Assembly: GCA_900544475.1 (NCBI GenBank)
Contig: UQVU01000090.1
Coordinates: 1-7,297 of the forward strand
Direction of reading: 5' to 3'
DNA: 7,297 bases
Source of the DNA: an uncultured Butyricicoccus sp.
GTDB taxonomy: Bacteria > Bacillota > Clostridia > Oscillospirales > Butyricicoccaceae
The stretch's first letter is position 1, and every line of letters starts with the position of its first letter. Positions 1-7,297 of the stretch are shown one piece after another. The translations under genes and the position numbers were made by a program. The notes beneath the pieces were generated by a model. The model made no database searches. It saw nothing but the letters and a program-made list of their open reading frames with translations, and had not been told where the DNA came from.

Positions 1-31
1 CGCGCGAAACACTGCATTCTCGAAAAATTGA
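1..31 (+). CDS. possible 3' tail of an upstream gene (partial)
   Basis: One plus-strand frame (beginning at base 2) reads ARNTAFSKN and then stops with TGA at 29-31. That stop lies 18 bases before a strong plus-strand terminator, which is where the last codons of an upstream gene would be expected. Nine residues are too few to recognise a family. The stop could be chance; the main support is that the terminator must end some plus-strand transcript entering from the left. Confidence 0.25.
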   Translation, partial: ARNTAFSKN

Positions 32-49
32 CTTTATCGACAGACTCAG

Positions 50-77
50 CCGAGGGTTTTACGCCCTCGGTTTTTTT
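50..77 (+). terminator. rho-independent terminator of the upstream transcript
   Basis: A perfect 7-bp stem (CCGAGGG at 50-56 with CCCTCGG at 64-70) with a 7-base loop is followed at once by seven T residues (71-77). The opposite strand has no T tract after the stem, so it acts on plus-strand transcripts only. It insulates the deformylase gene from whatever lies to the left. Confidence 0.9.
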
Positions 78-111
78 ATGGGGAATGAACCGGTATCCCC
101 GCCGGAAAGCC

Positions 112-140
112 TTGCACTCCCCTCTCTGAGCCGCTATAAT
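112..140 (+). promoter_or_regulatory. sigma-A type promoter of the peptide deformylase gene
   Basis: A -35 box TTGCAC (112-117) and a perfect -10 box TATAAT (135-140) are separated by 17 bases, the optimal spacing for a housekeeping promoter. Transcription would start near 146-148, giving a leader of only about 22 bases before the ATG at 169. The leader contains a Shine-Dalgarno AAAGGAG at 155-161, 7 bases before the start codon. This agrees with constitutive expression of a housekeeping enzyme. Confidence 0.85.
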
Positions 141-141
141 A

Positions 142-155
142 AAGGCAACACCGCA
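142..155 (+). repeat. 14-base copy of the palindrome end found at 4721
   Basis: AAGGCAACACCGCA at 142-155 is identical to 4721-4734, the left end of the 161-bp palindrome upstream of the plus-strand stalk gene. Both copies sit just after a -10 box and cover the expected transcription start. No matching right half is visible in the deformylase leader, so this is either a remnant end, a shared start-site motif, or chance. Confidence 0.5.
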
Positions 156-168
156 AAGGAGAACGAAT

Positions 169-579
169 ATGGTACGAGAAATCATGAAAGACGAGGCGTT
201 TCTGGCGCTGCCGTCCGAGAGAGCGACAGCGGAGGATATGGACACCGTGCGCGACCTGCTCGAAACGCTGGAGGCGCACAAGGAGGGCTGCGTTGGCATG
301 GCGGCCAACATGATCGGCGTGCGCCGGCGCATTATCGCGTTCGATAACGAGGGCAGCTACATGGTGATGCTCAACCCCGAAATCGTCAAGAAATCGGGCG
401 CATACGACGCCGAGGAAGGCTGTCTGTCGCTCACGGGAACGAGAAAGACGCGCCGCTGGCAGTCCATCAAGGTGCAGTTCCAGAACGAGAAGATGCAGAC
501 CCGCCTCAAGACCTTCACCGGCTGGACCGCGCAGATCATTCAGCACGAAATCGACCACTGCAACGGGGTTATTATCTAA
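169..579 (+). CDS. def: peptide deformylase (short clostridial type)
   Basis: The product is a 136-residue cytoplasmic metalloenzyme expected to remove the N-formyl group from nascent proteins. Three family motifs are visible. Motif I is GMAANMIG (43-50). Motif II is EGCLS (83-87), with the metal-ligand Cys85. Motif III is QHEIDH (125-130), with metal ligands His126 and His130 and catalytic Glu127. The protein is shorter than E. coli Def (about 168 residues) and ends almost directly after motif III, so it lacks the C-terminal helix. In motif I the usual Pro-Gln is replaced by Asn47-Met48, so the glutamine that normally helps stabilise the transition state is absent. The ATG at 169 is supported by AAAGGAG 7 bases upstream and a strong promoter. 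The gene stands alone between two terminators and is not next to fmt or priA. Family membership is firm; full activity with Met48 is inference. Confidence 0.93.
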   Translation: MVREIMKDEAFLALPSERATAEDMDTVRDLLETLEAHKEGCVGMAANMIGVRRRIIAFDNEGSYMVMLNPEIVKKSGAYDAEEGCLSLTGTRKTRRWQSIKVQFQNEKMQTRLKTFTGWTAQIIQHEIDHCNGVII

Positions 580-580
580 G

Positions 581-639
581 AAAGTACCGCGCCTGCGCTT
601 CCGAACCATCGTTTGGCGGCAGAGCTGCGGTACTTTTTT
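581..639 (+). terminator. long hairpin terminator of the deformylase gene
   Basis: A 10-bp outer stem pairs AAAGTACCGC (581-590) with GCGGTACTTT (627-636). The 36-base loop can fold further through CTGC with GCAG and CCGAAC with GTTTGG, giving an interrupted hairpin. Six T residues (634-639) follow, then a C and six more T. On the minus strand the downstream sequence is only weakly T-rich, so termination of the convergent SLH gene here would be less efficient. Confidence 0.85.
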
Positions 640-649
640 CTTTTTTGGA

Positions 650-2033
650 TTACACTTCTATCATCGTCATGCGGAGCATGGTCGCGATGGCCTGCTCGCA
701 GGTGTAGCCGTTTTCTGGGTGGAACTGATTCTGTCCCTCGCCCTGCATGACGCCGGCCTGCCGCATGGCGTAAACCGATTCTTTCGCCCACAGACCGATG
801 CTGCTGTCGTCATCGTAGCGCACCGGGTCGGCGGTGATTTCGCCGTACATCACCCGATACAGCCGGTGCAGGATAACGGCGGCCTCCTCGCGGGAAATGT
901 CCCGGTCCGGCTGAAACGTGCCGTCCTCGTAGCCGTTCACAATGCCGAGCGCCGCGATGCGCATGACATCGGCGTCCTCGCAGTCGGGAAACGCCTTTTC
1001 GGTCTGCGGCGGCTTATCCGGGTCTGCCGCCCGAAGCATCTGCACCGCGAGCGTGCAGAACTCGTCCCGGCGGATATTCAGGCGGTACGGCTGATGCCCC
1101 GAGAGGTACGGCAGCTCGATGCCGAGCGCCGCCGCCTGCTGAACCGTCTCCTCCGCCCACTGACTGGGCTCAAACCAGTTGTACGGGATCACGCTTTCGC
1201 CGCCGTGTCCGTCAAGCAGATAGTTCTTATCATCGCGCCTGCCGAACCAGCGGGAGTTAAACCGGTTATACGACAGACTGTCGAGTTTCTGCTGTGCGAT
1301 TTCCTTGCCGCTGCGGTCGATGAAACGGTAGGGCGCGTTGTAGAAAATTGCCGGCCACGGGCCGTCCGGCACATACACCTCGGTCGAGCCGCTGCGGACA
1401 GCCGCCCCACCGTCGAAAAAACATCAAAGAACCCCCCAGCGTATCGTTATAGACATCGTCCAGCTCATCGAGCAGCACATTGCCGTCAGCGTCAAGAATA
1501 CTGTACTGCAAGAGCGGGAATACCATGGTTCTATCGCCGTCGGTTCGAACGGTTTTCTGAACCTCAAAACTGGAAAGGATATATCCCTCGCTGTCTGCCA
1601 GTACAACCTGTCCGTCGTGCGGTATGGAAATGTCGCGCAGTCCGCCCTTCATATCACAGACCTGATAGCTGTATTTTTCGTCCGTTCGGGTTTCGAGCAG
1701 CAGGCTGTCCTCGCCTCTCTTGAAAATCTGGCCGTTGATGAGCGGCGTAATGATTTTTCCGGTCTGCATCTCAAACGCGCACGACCACGTAGACGACATG
1801 ATTGACGAAACATCAAGCTCCCAGATGTCTTTTTCCTCGTTCAGGCTCCACGCCGACACGACATACTCATCTATCCGCCATTCATTATCGCCTTCGGACG
1901 GCCGCTCCTGCTGAAAATGCGCAATGCACTGCCGGGTCAGCTGCATCTGCGACAGTGTATCCGCCGCCCCCGCGCCGACAGGCAGCAGACAGCAGATGAG
2001 CAGCGCCGAAAGCAATATACGAAGTTTTTTCAT
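650..2033 (-). pseudogene. SLH-domain surface protein, distal paralogue, frameshifted
   Basis: This reads as one gene interrupted by a single-base frameshift. The first part runs from the ATG at 2033, with AAGAGGTG 6 bases upstream, through a signal peptide (MKKLRILLSALL... ending AGA-A near residue 24) and a beta-rich region. It then shifts frame at a T6 run (plus-strand A6 at 1416-1421, codons 205-206). The second part continues open to TAA at 650-652. Dropping one T joins the frames as LMFFDGGAAV and gives 460 residues, against 464 for the adjacent intact paralogue, with matching order along the whole length. In the restored protein, SLH repeats lie at about 290-335, 348-393 (with GIVNGYEDGTF) and 406-454. 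Read literally, translation ends at 1266 after 255 residues and the product lacks all SLH repeats, so it could be exported but not wall-bound. A GTG at 2042 is an alternative start, but the ATG better fits the signal peptide. No other lesion is seen, so the change is recent, a sequencing error, or tolerated slippage. Confidence 0.85.
918..952. repeat. direct repeat within SLH repeat 2 (copy 1)
   Basis: This 35-bp stretch matches 2317-2351 with a single mismatch. It encodes the ALGIVNGYEDGTF core of SLH repeat 2 in the distal paralogue. The two copies lie 1,399 bp apart in the same orientation and the same reading register. Recombination between them would delete or duplicate about one gene length and leave an in-frame hybrid. 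Confidence 0.85.
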
Positions 2034-2045
2034 TTTTGTCACCTC

Positions 2046-3440
2046 TTACCTCTCTGCCTGATACATCCGCTCCATCGTGACGACGGCCTGTTCGGCGGTG
2101 TATCCGTCCTTGGGGCAGAATTTATTATCCTGCTTGCCGGTCATGATGTTTTTCTCGCGCATGGCGTAAACGCTGTTGCGCGCCCAATCATCGATTTGCG
2201 CGTCATCGGCGTAGGTTTCGCCGGAAACCGTATCGACCGTGCCGCCAAGCGCGGTATACAGCCGGTTCAGCATCGCCGCGGCTTCCTCGCGGGAAATCGT
2301 CCGGTACGGGCGGAATGTGCCGTCCTCGTAGCCGTTTACAATGCCGAGCGCGACCGCGTTCTGCACATCAGACTGGATTTCCGCGTCCTCGCAGTCTGAA
2401 AACTGCTTATCGGACTGCGGTACTTCTCTGTCGGGATAAATCGTGCGGTACAGCTGCATCGTCAGCTCGGTGAACTTCGCGCGGGTGATGTCCAACTGCG
2501 GATAGGCAAAACGAGTTTCAATGTCATGCGTTTGCGCGGCATCGGCTTCCTTTTTCGCCCAGCTGCTGTACCGGTACATCTCCATCGGTACGGTAACGGG
2601 CGTTTCGCCGCCTTTGCCGTCAAGCAGGTAGTATTTTCCGTTTCTCCGGGCGACAAAATGCTGATCCGCCCACGAGAGGGACTGGTAATCATGGCGGCCA
2701 ATCCAGTTTCCGGTTTTGTCGATCAAACCGAACGTGCCGTTGCACCCGCGGTAAGCCATACCGGTTTCCCATTGTGTGCCGCCGGTCTGGATAATAAACA
2801 CGCCGTTTGTGCACTCCGGCGGCCAAATAGAGGGGCCGCTGGCACCGCCGTCAATATTGTCACGAATGATATTCATATTCCGGTCGGCAATGGCATATTG
2901 CGTCACATTTCCCTCCGTAGTTTCGGGCATATTGGAATCTCTCATGGGCTTCCGCACAATTTTGGAAAGAATAAACAGGCCGCTGCTGTCAGGCGACAGC
3001 CTGGTATATCCGGTGGGCAGCTCGATCTGCGTCAGCGCACCGGTATCGTCGGCAAACCAGCAGCGCGGCGAGTCATCATTCCATTGGCCGAGCAGCAGTT
3101 CGCCATCGGGCGTCGCCTCAATCGAATCGTATTCGAGGGGCACGACCATTTTGCCCGTCTGCGGGTCAAATACGCCGCATTTGTAGATGGATGCACCGGA
3201 GGTATCCTCCATCAAAAGGGTGACGGTATAGAAGTGCTTTTCCGGCATAAGCGAACTTAGCTGCATCAAGTAATCGTCCCCCGAAAAAGAGGTGGTGCGG
3301 ATGGCGCCGGTGCTCTGCCATTCCTGCTGCACGACGGGCAGTACGGTTTGCAGAACGTCCTGCGGCTCGGCCGCCTGTGCGGAAATCAATAGCGCAGCGC
3401 AGGCGGCGGCGGTGAGCAGAGCTTTGTGAAATCGCTTCAT
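2046..3440 (-). CDS. SLH-domain surface protein, proximal paralogue
   Basis: A 464-residue exported protein, predicted to be held non-covalently to the cell wall by its SLH repeats (a family role: binding to the pyruvylated secondary wall polymer). Residues 1-24 form a signal peptide with an AQA-A cleavage site. Residues about 85-280 are beta-rich, with WG-like repeat units such as GVFDPQTGKMVVPLEYDSI (89-107), GTFGLIDKTGNWIG (235-248) and YYLLDGKGGE (270-279). Three C-terminal SLH units follow: a divergent one (292-335), a clear one with GIVNGYEDGTF (347-396) and a third (410-461). No catalytic domain is recognised, so the N-terminal part may bind a ligand or act structurally. The ATG is backed by AGGGAGGG (3447-3454) 6 bases upstream. 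A 51-bp gap separates it from the upstream stalk gene. The next paralogue's ATG follows after 12 bases, so the three are probably co-transcribed. Cys14 lies inside the signal core without a proper lipobox, so a lipoprotein is unlikely. Confidence 0.9.
   Translation of the reverse strand: MKRFHKALLTAAACAALLISAQAAEPQDVLQTVLPVVQQEWQSTGAIRTTSFSGDDYLMQLSSLMPEKHFYTVTLLMEDTSGASIYKCGVFDPQTGKMVVPLEYDSIEATPDGELLLGQWNDDSPRCWFADDTGALTQIELPTGYTRLSPDSSGLFILSKIVRKPMRDSNMPETTEGNVTQYAIADRNMNIIRDNIDGGASGPSIWPPECTNGVFIIQTGGTQWETGMAYRGCNGTFGLIDKTGNWIGRHDYQSLSWADQHFVARRNGKYYLLDGKGGETPVTVPMEMYRYSSWAKKEADAAQTHDIETRFAYPQLDITRAKFTELTMQLYRTIYPDREVPQSDKQFSDCEDAEIQSDVQNAVALGIVNGYEDGTFRPYRTISREEAAAMLNRLYTALGGTVDTVSGETYADDAQIDDWARNSVYAMREKNIMTGKQDNKFCPKDGYTAEQAVVTMERMYQAER
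2317..2351. repeat. direct repeat within SLH repeat 2 (copy 2)
   Basis: This is the partner of the copy at 918-952, with 34 of 35 bases identical, including GTGCCGTCCTCGTAGCCGTT at 2317-2336. Codon use is preserved as well as the amino acids, whereas other parts of the two genes have diverged much further. That points to strong constraint here or to local gene conversion. Confidence 0.85.
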
Positions 3441-3491
3441 ATGAGTCCCTCCCTGTCATTTCTGTTGTGAGTGCATTCGGCAAAGCACGTG

Positions 3492-4433
3492 TCAACCTGC
3501 CTTGTAATAATTTTTGCGCAGCTCGATCGTGGCTACGCGATTATTCTCCGTTGAGAAAACCAGAAACGGGTCGTCCCATGCCCCGTACAATATCGTAATG
3601 CTCTGCTCCGTATCGCCTGCTTTCAGACCTCTCGGCGTTCGGAACCGAGGGGAACAAGCCGTGATATTGCATATCTTTCCATCCATATTTTCCGCATCTT
3701 CTCCTGTGAGCCGCCGCATGACGGAAATCTTCAGGTCATTCGATTGGTAATTTTCGATTGCATAATTCAGCACATACGCCTTATCGTCTGACGGCTGAAA
3801 TTCCGCAGATATATCGCTCGGAAGCTCTGAAAATGCCATGCCTGCCGCAAGCCTGTTTTCCGGATTCGTACTGTCAATCAGGCAATCGTCGTTCTGCACC
3901 GTGGATATAATAACCATTTTATCCGCCGCATAGCGCAGCGAATTGATGCCGGGCGCATACCGATCCGGAGCATCCACTCCGGTAAAGCCCAGCGGGAAAT
4001 ATATCATCCCGTCATGCCGGACAGGCGTCCGGTCGGCCGCGGCATTATAATACGTCCCGCTCGAATCGGCCGGAAAGCATCTGACAGGCGCATCGGCAAC
4101 GACGTCTTCGCCGTTTGCCGCATAATTGTTTTTCCCGACATGGTATTCCGCCGTATAGGCGGGAAATGCAATCTTCGCCGTATCGCCATATTCGCGGTAT
4201 GTCCCGCCAAGGGCCTCGGTGACTTCCCGCAGTGGAACATAAAAGGTGTGGTCCTGAATATACGGCTTGCCTGCGAGTTCGAACGCTTCGCCGTTCCGGT
4301 ATGCCGTATTTTCTCCGGCTGTCAGAGTCAGCGTCCATTCGCCGTCCGTTGCCGACGGTGCGCTGTTGGCCAAAGCGAAATATATAATCAGTATCGTGGC
4401 CATAAGCAGAATGCTGCGCTGTATTGTTTTCAT
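3492..4433 (-). CDS. exported stalk-domain (copper amine oxidase N-like) protein
   Basis: A 313-residue protein with an N-terminal signal peptide or membrane anchor (MKTIQRSILLMATILIIYFALANSA), so it acts outside the membrane. Residues 42-150 resemble the copper amine oxidase N-terminal-like 'stalk' domain. They contain the hallmark NGEAFELAGKPYIQDHTFYV, then PLREVTEALGG (67-77), and a second FPLGF-type strand near 146-150. This domain binds no copper by itself and is common in clostridial surface proteins. A C-terminal module (266-307), beginning RGLKAGDTEQ and continuing with LYG, recurs in the divergent gene at 4909-5505. It superficially resembles the GxxxGDS...YG hairpin modules of small envelope proteins. 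The chosen ATG (4433) has GGGAG 7 bases upstream. A TTG at 4478 with GGAGG 9 bases upstream could add 15 residues. It is the first gene of a probable operon with the two SLH paralogues. The exact function is unknown. Confidence 0.85.
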   Translation of the reverse strand: MKTIQRSILLMATILIIYFALANSAPSATDGEWTLTLTAGENTAYRNGEAFELAGKPYIQDHTFYVPLREVTEALGGTYREYGDTAKIAFPAYTAEYHVGKNNYAANGEDVVADAPVRCFPADSSGTYYNAAADRTPVRHDGMIYFPLGFTGVDAPDRYAPGINSLRYAADKMVIISTVQNDDCLIDSTNPENRLAAGMAFSELPSDISAEFQPSDDKAYVLNYAIENYQSNDLKISVMRRLTGEDAENMDGKICNITACSPRFRTPRGLKAGDTEQSITILYGAWDDPFLVFSTENNRVATIELRKNYYKAG

Positions 4434-4475
4434 AGGTTTTCTCCCGATGTGCAGAAGCCTTACATCCCCACATGC

Positions 4476-4492
4476 CAATCCGCATCACCTCC
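4476..4492 (-). promoter_or_regulatory. upstream ribosome binding site with in-frame TTG start
   Basis: On the minus strand a perfect GGAGG (4488-4492) stands 9 bases before a TTG (4476-4478) that is in frame with the stalk gene. It would add MACGDVRLLHIGRKP ahead of the signal peptide. The downstream ATG (4433) has its own weaker GGGAG. The strength of the upstream site suggests either an alternative start or a site left over from earlier sequence; which start is used is unclear. Confidence 0.4.
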
Positions 4493-4520
4493 ACGCCGCG
4501 AAATGGTAAATCTTTTTTCT

Positions 4521-4526
4521 ATTATA
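4521..4526 (-). promoter_or_regulatory. -10 box of the stalk/SLH operon
   Basis: Reading the minus strand, a perfect TATAAT lies at 4526-4521, about 88 bases before the chosen ATG at 4433. No good -35 box is seen at 16-18 bases upstream (TACCCA-like sequence), and the extended TGn is absent. The promoter may therefore be weak or need an activator. Confidence 0.55.
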
Positions 4527-4706
4527 ACGCATTCGCAGACATTTGGGTATCCCATTCATGTAAAAATCACCCAGCTGCGCAAAATTCCCCCCACAGCCAA
4601 GTGTTTTCCTGCTATTGCACTGCATCGTTCCATGTGATTTTACAATTCTCGCGCCCGACATTTCAGCAATTTCTTCCGCCGCAAGTCGCTCATCTCCCAA
4701 ATTTTA

Positions 4707-4715
4707 TGTTATACT
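4707..4715 (+). promoter_or_regulatory. extended -10 promoter of the plus-strand stalk gene
   Basis: TGTTATACT fits an extended -10 element (TGn followed by TATACT at 4710-4715). No convincing -35 box is seen, which extended -10 promoters can tolerate. The expected start, about 7 bases downstream, falls on the first bases of the 161-bp palindrome, so the transcript would begin with the hairpin. Confidence 0.55.
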
Positions 4716-4721
4716 GATATA

Positions 4722-4882
4722 AGGCAACACCGCACAATTAAAGCGGCGACGCTTTGCGGAAATTTTTCACCCTGATGTCGTTGCGATTTCTTGCAATACG
4801 AAAGTATTGCTGCAAAACCGCGCCTAATCAGTGCACAAAATTTACTCGCAAATCGCTCTTGTTCAATCATGCGGTATTGCCT
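4722..4882. repeat. 161-bp imperfect palindrome (MITE-like or leader hairpin)
   Basis: The whole stretch folds on itself. The outer arms AGGCAACACCGCACAATTAA (4722-4741) and the reverse complement of 4863-4882 agree at 16 of 20 positions, and all differences are transitions. The middle arms agree around TTTGCG, AAATTTT and CTGAT, with small indels. The centre is a clean stem CAATAC (4794-4799) and GTATTG (4804-4809) closed by a GAAA loop (4800-4803). The midpoint of the arms coincides with the loop. It contains no gene and no T tract, so it is not an ordinary terminator. It could be a miniature inverted-repeat element that landed in a promoter, or a structured leader RNA. No clear target-site duplication is seen at the ends. 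Confidence 0.8.
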
Positions 4883-4908
4883 AAAGAACTATCTGGAGGT
4901 GCGCTGAT

Positions 4909-5505
4909 ATGCTGAAACATTTGAGAACCTATGCCATTCCGGTTATGGCGCTGATTTTGATAATCGGATTGATTCTCTGGCGAATCGGCTATCTGGAACG
5001 AACCAATATCTCGCTGAGCATGGAAATCGGCAGCACCTCCGCTTTGCAGAACGGAGAGGAAATTTCTTTGCAGAATCCGGTGATATGGCACGAGAACGAG
5101 CCGTGTGTGCCGCTCAATGAGGTGGTCCGCAGACTTGGCGGCCGGATAGACGGAGAAATTCTTACCATACAGCAGAACACGGTAAAAACCGTCGGTTTTG
5201 TGCAGGATAATGTAATATACACGCCCGTTTCCTACCTTCGGGAAAAGAGAGTGATGGCGGCGCGATGGGATAAGGAGCGCAATCGCGTTATTCTGACCGT
5301 TGCGCCGGACGAAATTCCGCTGACGCGCCGCTGGCTGTTCTGGCGGCATAGGACAGTGCGCGGCCTACGGGTCGGCGACAGCGAGGAACGCTACCTCGAT
5401 TTATACGGCTCTCCCTCCGCCCGCGATGAAATGATAGCCGATCTACTGCACGTAACAGTCGAAAACGGGGTCGTAACCGCAATCTCTATGAGCCGTTATG
5501 AGTGA
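4909..5505 (+). CDS. small membrane-anchored stalk-like protein
   Basis: A 198-residue protein with a short cytoplasmic N-terminus and one uncleaved membrane helix (residues 9-28), after which the rest is probably outside the cell. Residues 36-131 look like one stalk (copper amine oxidase N-like) unit: QNGEEISLQNPVIWHENEP, VPLNEVVRRLGG (67-78), a YTPVSYLRE strand and a closing RNRVILTV strand. Residues 151-196, starting RGLRVGDSEERYLDLYG and ending with NGVVTAISMSR, match the C-terminal module of the divergently transcribed stalk protein (RGLKAGDTEQ, LYG, NNRVATIELRK). The ATG has GGAGG at 4895-4899, 9 bases upstream. The mRNA leader before this site is almost entirely the 161-bp palindrome, which could affect its translation or stability. 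The gene is monocistronic and converges on the response regulator gene. No enzymatic motif is visible; function unknown. Confidence 0.85.
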   Translation: MLKHLRTYAIPVMALILIIGLILWRIGYLERTNISLSMEIGSTSALQNGEEISLQNPVIWHENEPCVPLNEVVRRLGGRIDGEILTIQQNTVKTVGFVQDNVIYTPVSYLREKRVMAARWDKERNRVILTVAPDEIPLTRRWLFWRHRTVRGLRVGDSEERYLDLYGSPSARDEMIADLLHVTVENGVVTAISMSRYE

Positions 5506-5515
5506 AACCCGTTAG

Positions 5516-5544
5516 AAAAAGCCGGGAGCGTGACAGCTTCCGGC
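5516..5544 (-). terminator. terminator between convergent stalk and response regulator genes
   Basis: GCCGGGAGC (5521-5529) pairs with GCTTCCGGC (5536-5544) in a 9-bp stem with one G-T pair and a 6-base loop. On the minus strand it is followed by five T residues (5520-5516), so it ends the kinase/regulator transcript soon after TAA at 5555-5557. On the plus strand the following sequence is also fairly T-rich (CTTCTGTTTGTTAT), so it may work in both directions. Confidence 0.85.
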
Positions 5545-5554
5545 CTTCTGTTTG

Positions 5555-6247
5555 TTATCTGTTATGTCTGCTGATAATCTGCGAATACTGCTCTATGAAC
5601 CCCTTCCGCTTGCGGGAGCTGATGGGAACGCTGTCGCCGCCGGTGAGGTATATCGTGTCCCCGTCGATGTGCTCGATGTATCTCGTGTTGACGAGAAATC
5701 CCTGATGGCATAGCACGAAACCGTAGCCCTCCAGCTTCTCGCAGACATCTTTCAGCTTGCCGCATATCGTGATTTTCTGCTTTGCCGTGTGAATAAACAG
5801 GTGCCGATGATACGCCTCGACATACAGTATCTCGCTCGGGAGCAAGGAATAAATCGAGGACTTATTGCTGACCACCCACCGAAAATGCCGCGAGCCGCGT
5901 TCCGCGAGAATGTAATCGAACTCCGCCAGAAAGGTTTTCCGGTTGACGGGCTTGATCAGAAACTGCGATGCCTTCACATGAAACGCGCTCGTGACGTACT
6001 GGGGGTACGACGAAATAAAAATGATGTCGATTTCCTGATACCGTTCGCGCAGCGTTTCGGCAAGCCGCGTACCGAGCGTGTCCTGTAATTTTACGTCCAG
6101 AATAGCGATTTCGCACGCGGGCGGGCCGTATTGCAGCAGCTCTGCGCCGGAATGAAACGCAAAAATCGTATATCCCTCGCGCGCGGAAAGAAACTGTTCG
6201 ATTTGCTTGACCTGTATCCTGTCATCGTCGCAGATGATAATGTTCAA
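5555..6247 (-). CDS. LytTR-family response regulator (AgrA/ComE-like)
   Basis: A cytoplasmic DNA-binding regulator of about 230 residues. The receiver domain (1-115) opens with NIIICDDD and has acidic residues Asp7-Asp8. The phosphoacceptor is Asp51 in EIAILDVKL, the switch residue is Ser79 or Ser80 in IIFISSY, and Lys99 lies in FLIKPV. The LytTR DNA-binding domain (about 123-225) shows ILYVEAYHRHLFIHT, LCHQGFLVNTRYIEHI and VPISSRKRKGF, typical of AgrA, ComE and VirR relatives. The preferred start is the TTG at 6247, which gives the usual family N-terminus and has GGGGG (6257-6261) about 9 bases upstream. A TTG at 6274 would add nine residues and overlap the kinase gene. With the preferred start, 16 bases separate it from the kinase stop, so the two are an operon. 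Its targets cannot be read from the window; no clear paired LytTR-type direct repeats were found near the surface genes. Confidence 0.92.
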   Translation of the reverse strand: MNIIICDDDRIQVKQIEQFLSAREGYTIFAFHSGAELLQYGPPACEIAILDVKLQDTLGTRLAETLRERYQEIDIIFISSYPQYVTSAFHVKASQFLIKPVNRKTFLAEFDYILAERGSRHFRWVVSNKSSIYSLLPSEILYVEAYHRHLFIHTAKQKITICGKLKDVCEKLEGYGFVLCHQGFLVNTRYIEHIDGDTIYLTGGDSVPISSRKRKGFIEQYSQIISRHNR

Positions 6248-7297
6248 CCTGAAATTCCCCCATTTACGCCCCAATATCCTGCATCAGCACAGAGAGCGTG
6301 AAAACCTGTTTTTCCTGCCGCCATGTGAGCATACCGTGAAGCTGCTCGGCCATCTGCATCATGCTTTTCACGCCGTAGCCGTGCGCTTTATCGTCCGCCT
6401 TGGTGGTGAGAATCCTGTCCCCTGCGGTTCGCACCGGCTGGTCAGCGGCGTTTTCTACGACCAGCGAAATCATGCGTCCATGCTGCCCGATATGCACCCG
6501 GATAAACGGCTTTGCACTCTTTTCGCAGGCTTCAATCGCGTTATCCAGCGCGCCGGCCAGTATGAACGCAATCTGCGGCTGTTTGATTTTCTCCAGCGTC
6601 AGCATCGAAATATCGTTTTCAAACGGGATTTCCGCGTGTTCTGCCATTTTCGCGGACAGAACCGCATCAATAAACGGCATACCGTTGTCGATCAGCGTGG
6701 ACGGCTGCACTTTTTCCTGAAAACCGGCAACGTACTTGTCCAGTTTTTCATATTCCCCGACCTGAATGTAGCTTCGCACGTTGAGCAGGATATTTTTCAG
6801 GTCGTGCCGCTGCACGGCGACCTGCCGGTTGGCCTCGTAAAGCGCAGTGTAGTGCTTTACCTGATCTTGCAGCATTTCTTCCAAATTCGCAAGCTGAAGC
6901 CGCTCCCGCTGCACACGAAGCTGATCCGTGAACAGGTAAATGCACCCCGCAATCGCCGCAATCAGCAGCGCCGACAGAATAAGCGCCGGAATGAGGTAGG
7001 CGGTGTCTGCGAAGGTAACGAGGAGGTCGATAATCGAAAACGCCAGGATTGCAATCAAAATAAAAATATATGTTGTGACCTGCCGCGGATGTTTTTTCAA
7101 GTATTGCATTATCAACAGAACAAATATAGTATATATTGCTTGAAAAGTAACACAAATCAAGCAGATAACCGGAAATAAAATCGTTTCGTTGACGTCTTTC
7201 AAATCAATTCCATAAAGAATTTGCACGAAAAGGCAGCCGCTTCCTTCGCCTAATACGCTCAACACAAACAGCAAAAATGCAATGAACAGGCGTTGTG

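Larger units (their letters stand above)
4434..4908. other. divergent intergenic region (about 475 bp)
   Basis: This region separates the two divergently transcribed stalk-domain genes. It holds the minus-strand leader with two Shine-Dalgarno sequences (4441-4445 and 4488-4492) and a minus-strand -10 box (4521-4526). It also holds a plus-strand extended -10 box (4707-4715) and a 161-bp palindrome (4722-4882). Between 4527 and 4706 no gene, RNA gene or T-tract terminator is seen. The only structure there is an imperfect inverted repeat, GTAAAAATCAC at 4560-4570 with GTGATTTTAC at 4634-4643. Confidence 0.8.

Overview
The window looks like a chromosomal segment of a moderately GC-rich member of the Clostridia (Firmicutes), probably in or near the Oscillospiraceae/Ruminococcaceae. 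This is inferred from gene content: a short 136-residue peptide deformylase of the clostridial type, S-layer-homology (SLH) proteins, copper-amine-oxidase-type 'stalk' domain proteins, an AgrC/AgrA-like two-component system, and strong GGAGG-type ribosome binding sites. Nothing here fixes the genus.

Layout from left to right. Positions 1-77 hold what may be the last codons of an upstream plus-strand gene and its rho-independent terminator. A near-consensus promoter (112-140) then drives a monocistronic peptide deformylase gene (169-579), which ends in a long hairpin terminator. Next comes a minus-strand block read from 4433 down to 650. It starts with a secreted or membrane-anchored stalk-domain protein, followed by two tandem paralogues of about 460 residues. 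Each paralogue has a signal peptide, a beta-rich region with WG-like repeats and three C-terminal SLH repeats. The distal paralogue (650-2033) carries a one-base frameshift in a T6 run; restoring the frame gives 460 residues against 464 in its intact neighbour.

A divergent intergenic region (4434-4908) follows. It holds a minus-strand -10 box for the cell-surface block and a plus-strand extended -10 box. Right at the predicted plus-strand transcription start lies a 161-bp imperfect palindrome with a central GAAA loop, which would occupy almost the whole 5' leader of the next gene. That gene (4909-5505) encodes a small membrane-anchored protein with a stalk-like domain and the same C-terminal module as the divergently transcribed stalk protein.

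The right end is a minus-strand two-component pair. It comprises a GHKL-type sensor kinase whose N-terminus runs off the window (6264-7297) and a LytTR response regulator (5555-6247). The response regulator converges on the stalk gene, and a terminator hairpin lies between them.

The surface genes plausibly form a small cell-envelope module: two proteins that bind the secondary cell-wall polymer through SLH repeats, plus two membrane-anchored stalk-domain partners. Whether the adjacent AgrC/AgrA-like pair controls them is not shown by the sequence. The most unusual signals are the leader-length palindrome, whose terminal 14 bases recur in the deformylase leader, and the frameshifted tandem SLH paralogue. 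I did not find a convincing new defence or mobile system.
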